This document shows, in pieces, positions 21,134 through 21,565 of a stretch of 21,565 nucleotides of DNA (the stretch's first letter is position 1; each line of letters opens with the position of its first letter). Source of the DNA: Thioalkalivibrio sp. (lineage in GTDB: Bacteria > Pseudomonadota > Gammaproteobacteria > Ectothiorhodospirales > Ectothiorhodospiraceae); assembly GCA_003550945.1 (NCBI GenBank), contig PULL01000235.1, forward strand, positions 1 to 21,565, given 5' to 3'. The notes below the pieces were generated by a model, which did not search any database, had not been told where the DNA came from, and saw only the letters and a list, made by a program, of their open reading frames with translations. A program made the translations under genes and the position numbers.

Positions 21134-21565
21134 ATGGCGAACAGTTCATCGCCGAACAGCGCCGGGGGCGGCGGCTCGCAGGCCGTCCTCGCTGGTGGGC
21201 AGGACGGGAAGAAACATGCCGGGGAATCCGGCCTGGGCCGGACGCTCAGCTTCGGTATCGCCATCGCCTTCCTGATCGGGGTGGCAGTCTACGCCAAACT
21301 TACGCTGGGGGATGTCGCCGGCGTGGGTTTCGTCGTGTTCGCTGCGATCGTCGGGGCGTACATGGCGATGAACATTGGCGCCAACGATGTCGCCAACAAT
21401 GTGGGCCCCGCGGTCGGTTCCGGGGCGATCACCCTGCTCGGAGCCCTGGCCATTGCCGGGGTCTTCGAGGCGATGGGCGCCATTATTGCGGGCGGCGAGG
21501 TGGTGAACACCATCCGCAGCGGCATCATCGACCCGGAAATGATCGCCGATCCGCAGACATTTCTA
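21134..21565 (+). CDS. PiT-family inorganic phosphate transporter, N-terminal part (cut by window edge)
   Basis: 144 codons are present and the gene runs off the right edge. A glycine/serine-rich cytoplasmic leader of about 37 residues (MANSSSPNSAGGGGSQAVLA onward) precedes the first helix (FGIAIAFLIGVAVYAKLTL). The second helix leads into AMNIGANDVANNVGPAVGSG, the PiT signature with the N-D pair that takes part in cation-coupled phosphate transport. ITLLGALAIAGVFEAMGAII is the third helix. The PiT family moves phosphate with H+ or Na+ across the inner membrane; which ion is used here cannot be told. AAGGGGGAG before the ATG is a good Shine-Dalgarno. A Pho-box-like array lies upstream. Confidence 0.93.
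   Translation, partial: MANSSSPNSAGGGGSQAVLAGGQDGKKHAGESGLGRTLSFGIAIAFLIGVAVYAKLTLGDVAGVGFVVFAAIVGAYMAMNIGANDVANNVGPAVGSGAITLLGALAIAGVFEAMGAIIAGGEVVNTIRSGIIDPEMIADPQTFL

Noticed and set aside
1..21565. tRNA or rRNA genes, CRISPR arrays, transposases or prophage genes
   Set aside because: Looked for on both strands by eye; nothing resembling them was found, though a covariance search was not possible.

Overview
The window is high-GC, gene-dense bacterial DNA. The gene content (accA-tilS, rnhB-dnaE, lpxB, a PA2779-like protein, a TldD/TldE-like pair) points to a gammaproteobacterium. An Ectothiorhodospiraceae/Chromatiales-like organism is my best guess, but only by gene content. There are 18 protein-coding genes, two of them cut by the window edges. 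I see no rRNA, tRNA, insertion sequence, prophage or CRISPR array.

Layout. (1) Positions 1-5189, minus strand: rnhB, dnaE, accA and the start of tilS, a housekeeping block with very tight junctions. (2) Positions 5349-8674, plus strand, diverging from rnhB: a Gfo/Idh/MocA dehydrogenase, a DegT-type PLP aminotransferase and lpxB. This is the gene set known from Acidithiobacillus ferrooxidans as gnnA-gnnB with lpxB; it predicts lipid A built on 2,3-diamino-2,3-dideoxyglucose with amide-linked acyl chains. (3) Positions 8722-9620, minus strand: a small PA2779-like membrane protein and an uncharacterised six-cysteine protein. (4) Positions 9776-13166, plus strand: an unknown membrane protein with a coiled coil, translationally coupled to a TldD-like and a TldE-like peptidase. 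(5) Positions 13201-16089, minus strand: a degenerate PilZ-like protein, a NUDIX hydrolase, ArgE and an orphan 103-residue protein. (6) Positions 16385-20888, plus strand: pyruvate:ferredoxin-type oxidoreductase gamma, alpha and beta subunits, followed by a GltD-type flavoprotein fused to a two-cluster ferredoxin domain. (7) From 21134 to the window end: the first 144 codons of a PiT-family phosphate transporter.

How they work together. The most interesting unit is region 6. It has no separate delta (ferredoxin) subunit. The fourth gene carries GltD-type N-terminal iron-sulfur ligands, FAD and NAD(P) folds and a C-terminal 2x[4Fe-4S] module, so the complex probably exchanges electrons between a 2-oxoacid (likely pyruvate) and NAD(P). 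A near-perfect FNR/ANR box (TTGAT-N4-GTCAA at 16221-16234) sits about 41 bp before the start expected from a -10-like element, as in a class II FNR-activated promoter, which fits an oxygen-sensitive enzyme. The gnnA-gnnB-lpxB operon is the second notable unit. The coupled membrane protein/TldD/TldE-like operon is the least understood.
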